DNA of 64,000 bases from Tillus elongatus. Lineage: Eukaryota; Arthropoda; Insecta; Coleoptera; Cleridae. Each line of letters begins with the position of its first letter. Position 1 is the first letter of the stretch. Of this stretch, positions 63,600 through 64,000 are shown in pieces. The notes under the pieces are model-generated. The model did not search any database. It had not been told where the DNA came from and was given only the letters and a program-made list of their open reading frames with translations. The DNA is taken from positions 74,056,082 through 74,120,081 of the forward strand of contig OZ023270.1 of NCBI GenBank assembly GCA_964006375.1, given 5' to 3'. The position numbers and the translations under genes were made by a program.

Positions 63600-64000
63600 C
63601 TTTTTTGTATGTATTGAATGACTAAATTAATAAATTTGAATCAGTGAAAGACGGGTTTCGATATGAAGCGGACCCGACACCTCTACACATCGAGATCATT
63701 CTCCACCGACTGTGCTAAATAAGACCGCCATTAGCCGTTAAGTTTTCTATTTTTTGGATAAATTATAACATCAGTAAATCCCTGCCTTTGTATTTCGACG
63801 CTGTACGGATTATACTTTAAATTACGGTGCCCTATTGCGCAATCTAGTGAAGAATTCAAAGATTCTGCACAATGTGAATATCGTAAAAATAATCAAGTAC
63901 TCATTCGATACTCCCCCGCGCGGAGGTTGCTACACCTACTGTTTTCGAATATACCTCCTAATAAAAGATAAAGGTCGGAAACGTGGTTGTAAACTGAAAC
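63600..64000. other. No gene seen at the window end
   Basis: Balanced-composition sequence with CCCCCGCGCGGAGG near 63910. No coding frame or RNA gene can be supported. Confidence 0.4.

Overview
This is a repeat-dense, AT-rich stretch of an animal nuclear genome, almost certainly an arthropod and probably an insect. The evidence is intron-split genes with GT..AG borders and AATAAA signals, degenerate mariner, non-LTR, Penelope-like and LTR retroelements, and a short CCTAA tract. I cannot name the order or species. There are no prokaryotic operons, rRNA genes or CRISPR arrays.

Host genes are few, small and all on the minus strand. Each has a short first exon coding for a signal peptide, a phase-1 intron of 3.5 to 9.5 kb full of transposons, and a compact last exon. 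Gene 1 has exon 1 at 18433-18481 and exon 2 at 8469-8935, with a truncated duplicate of exon 2 at 9308-9663. Gene 2 has exon 1 at 43868-43931 and exon 2 at 33960-34612, ending in an Ala/Ser-rich tail. Gene 3 has exon 1 at 53338-53398 and exon 2 at 49626-49828. Gene 4 has two 3' exons, 62098-62139 and 59870-59946, giving a His-rich C-terminus in one of two open frames; its first exon is not seen. The signal exons of genes 2 and 3 are clearly related, and all three complete genes put Glu-Ala at the splice junction. A further 3' coding end lies at 9934-10085, with related fragments in opposite orientation at 10119-10256 and 49925-49990. I read this as a cluster of fast-evolving secreted proteins of unknown function.

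Mobile elements fill the rest. From left to right: a non-LTR retrotransposon with a frameshifted RT (0.8-3.5 kb), an RNase H fragment (4.1-4.9 kb), mariner fragments (7.4, 17.8 and 52.2 kb), a transposase split by a nested non-LTR element (10.8-14.0 kb), an internally deleted IS630/mariner element (24.3-25.4 kb), an LTR retrotransposon with 1.58-kb nearly identical LTRs, gag and a pol remnant (27.0-32.8 kb), Penelope-like elements (40.9-43.6, 51.7-52.2 and 56.7-57.9 kb), the 5' half of an I-type element (48.3-49.1 kb), an RNase H/zinc-finger end (50.6-51.7 kb), and two long-TIR mariner-family elements (53.8-55.7 and 60.0-62.0 kb).

Overlaid on this is an unusual repeat system. About 25 long (TA)n arrays occur, most of them flanked by the same two conserved modules. 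A left module begins near a CGGGACGCAGCAAGTGCG terminus, and a right module runs from GACCCCGGATATG to a TTCACTAAT hairpin. This resembles the microsatellite-carrying, Helitron-related mini-me/DINE elements of Diptera. Several transposons sit inside the TA arrays. A 0.9-kb ACATAT hexamer array lies at 39.6-40.5 kb.
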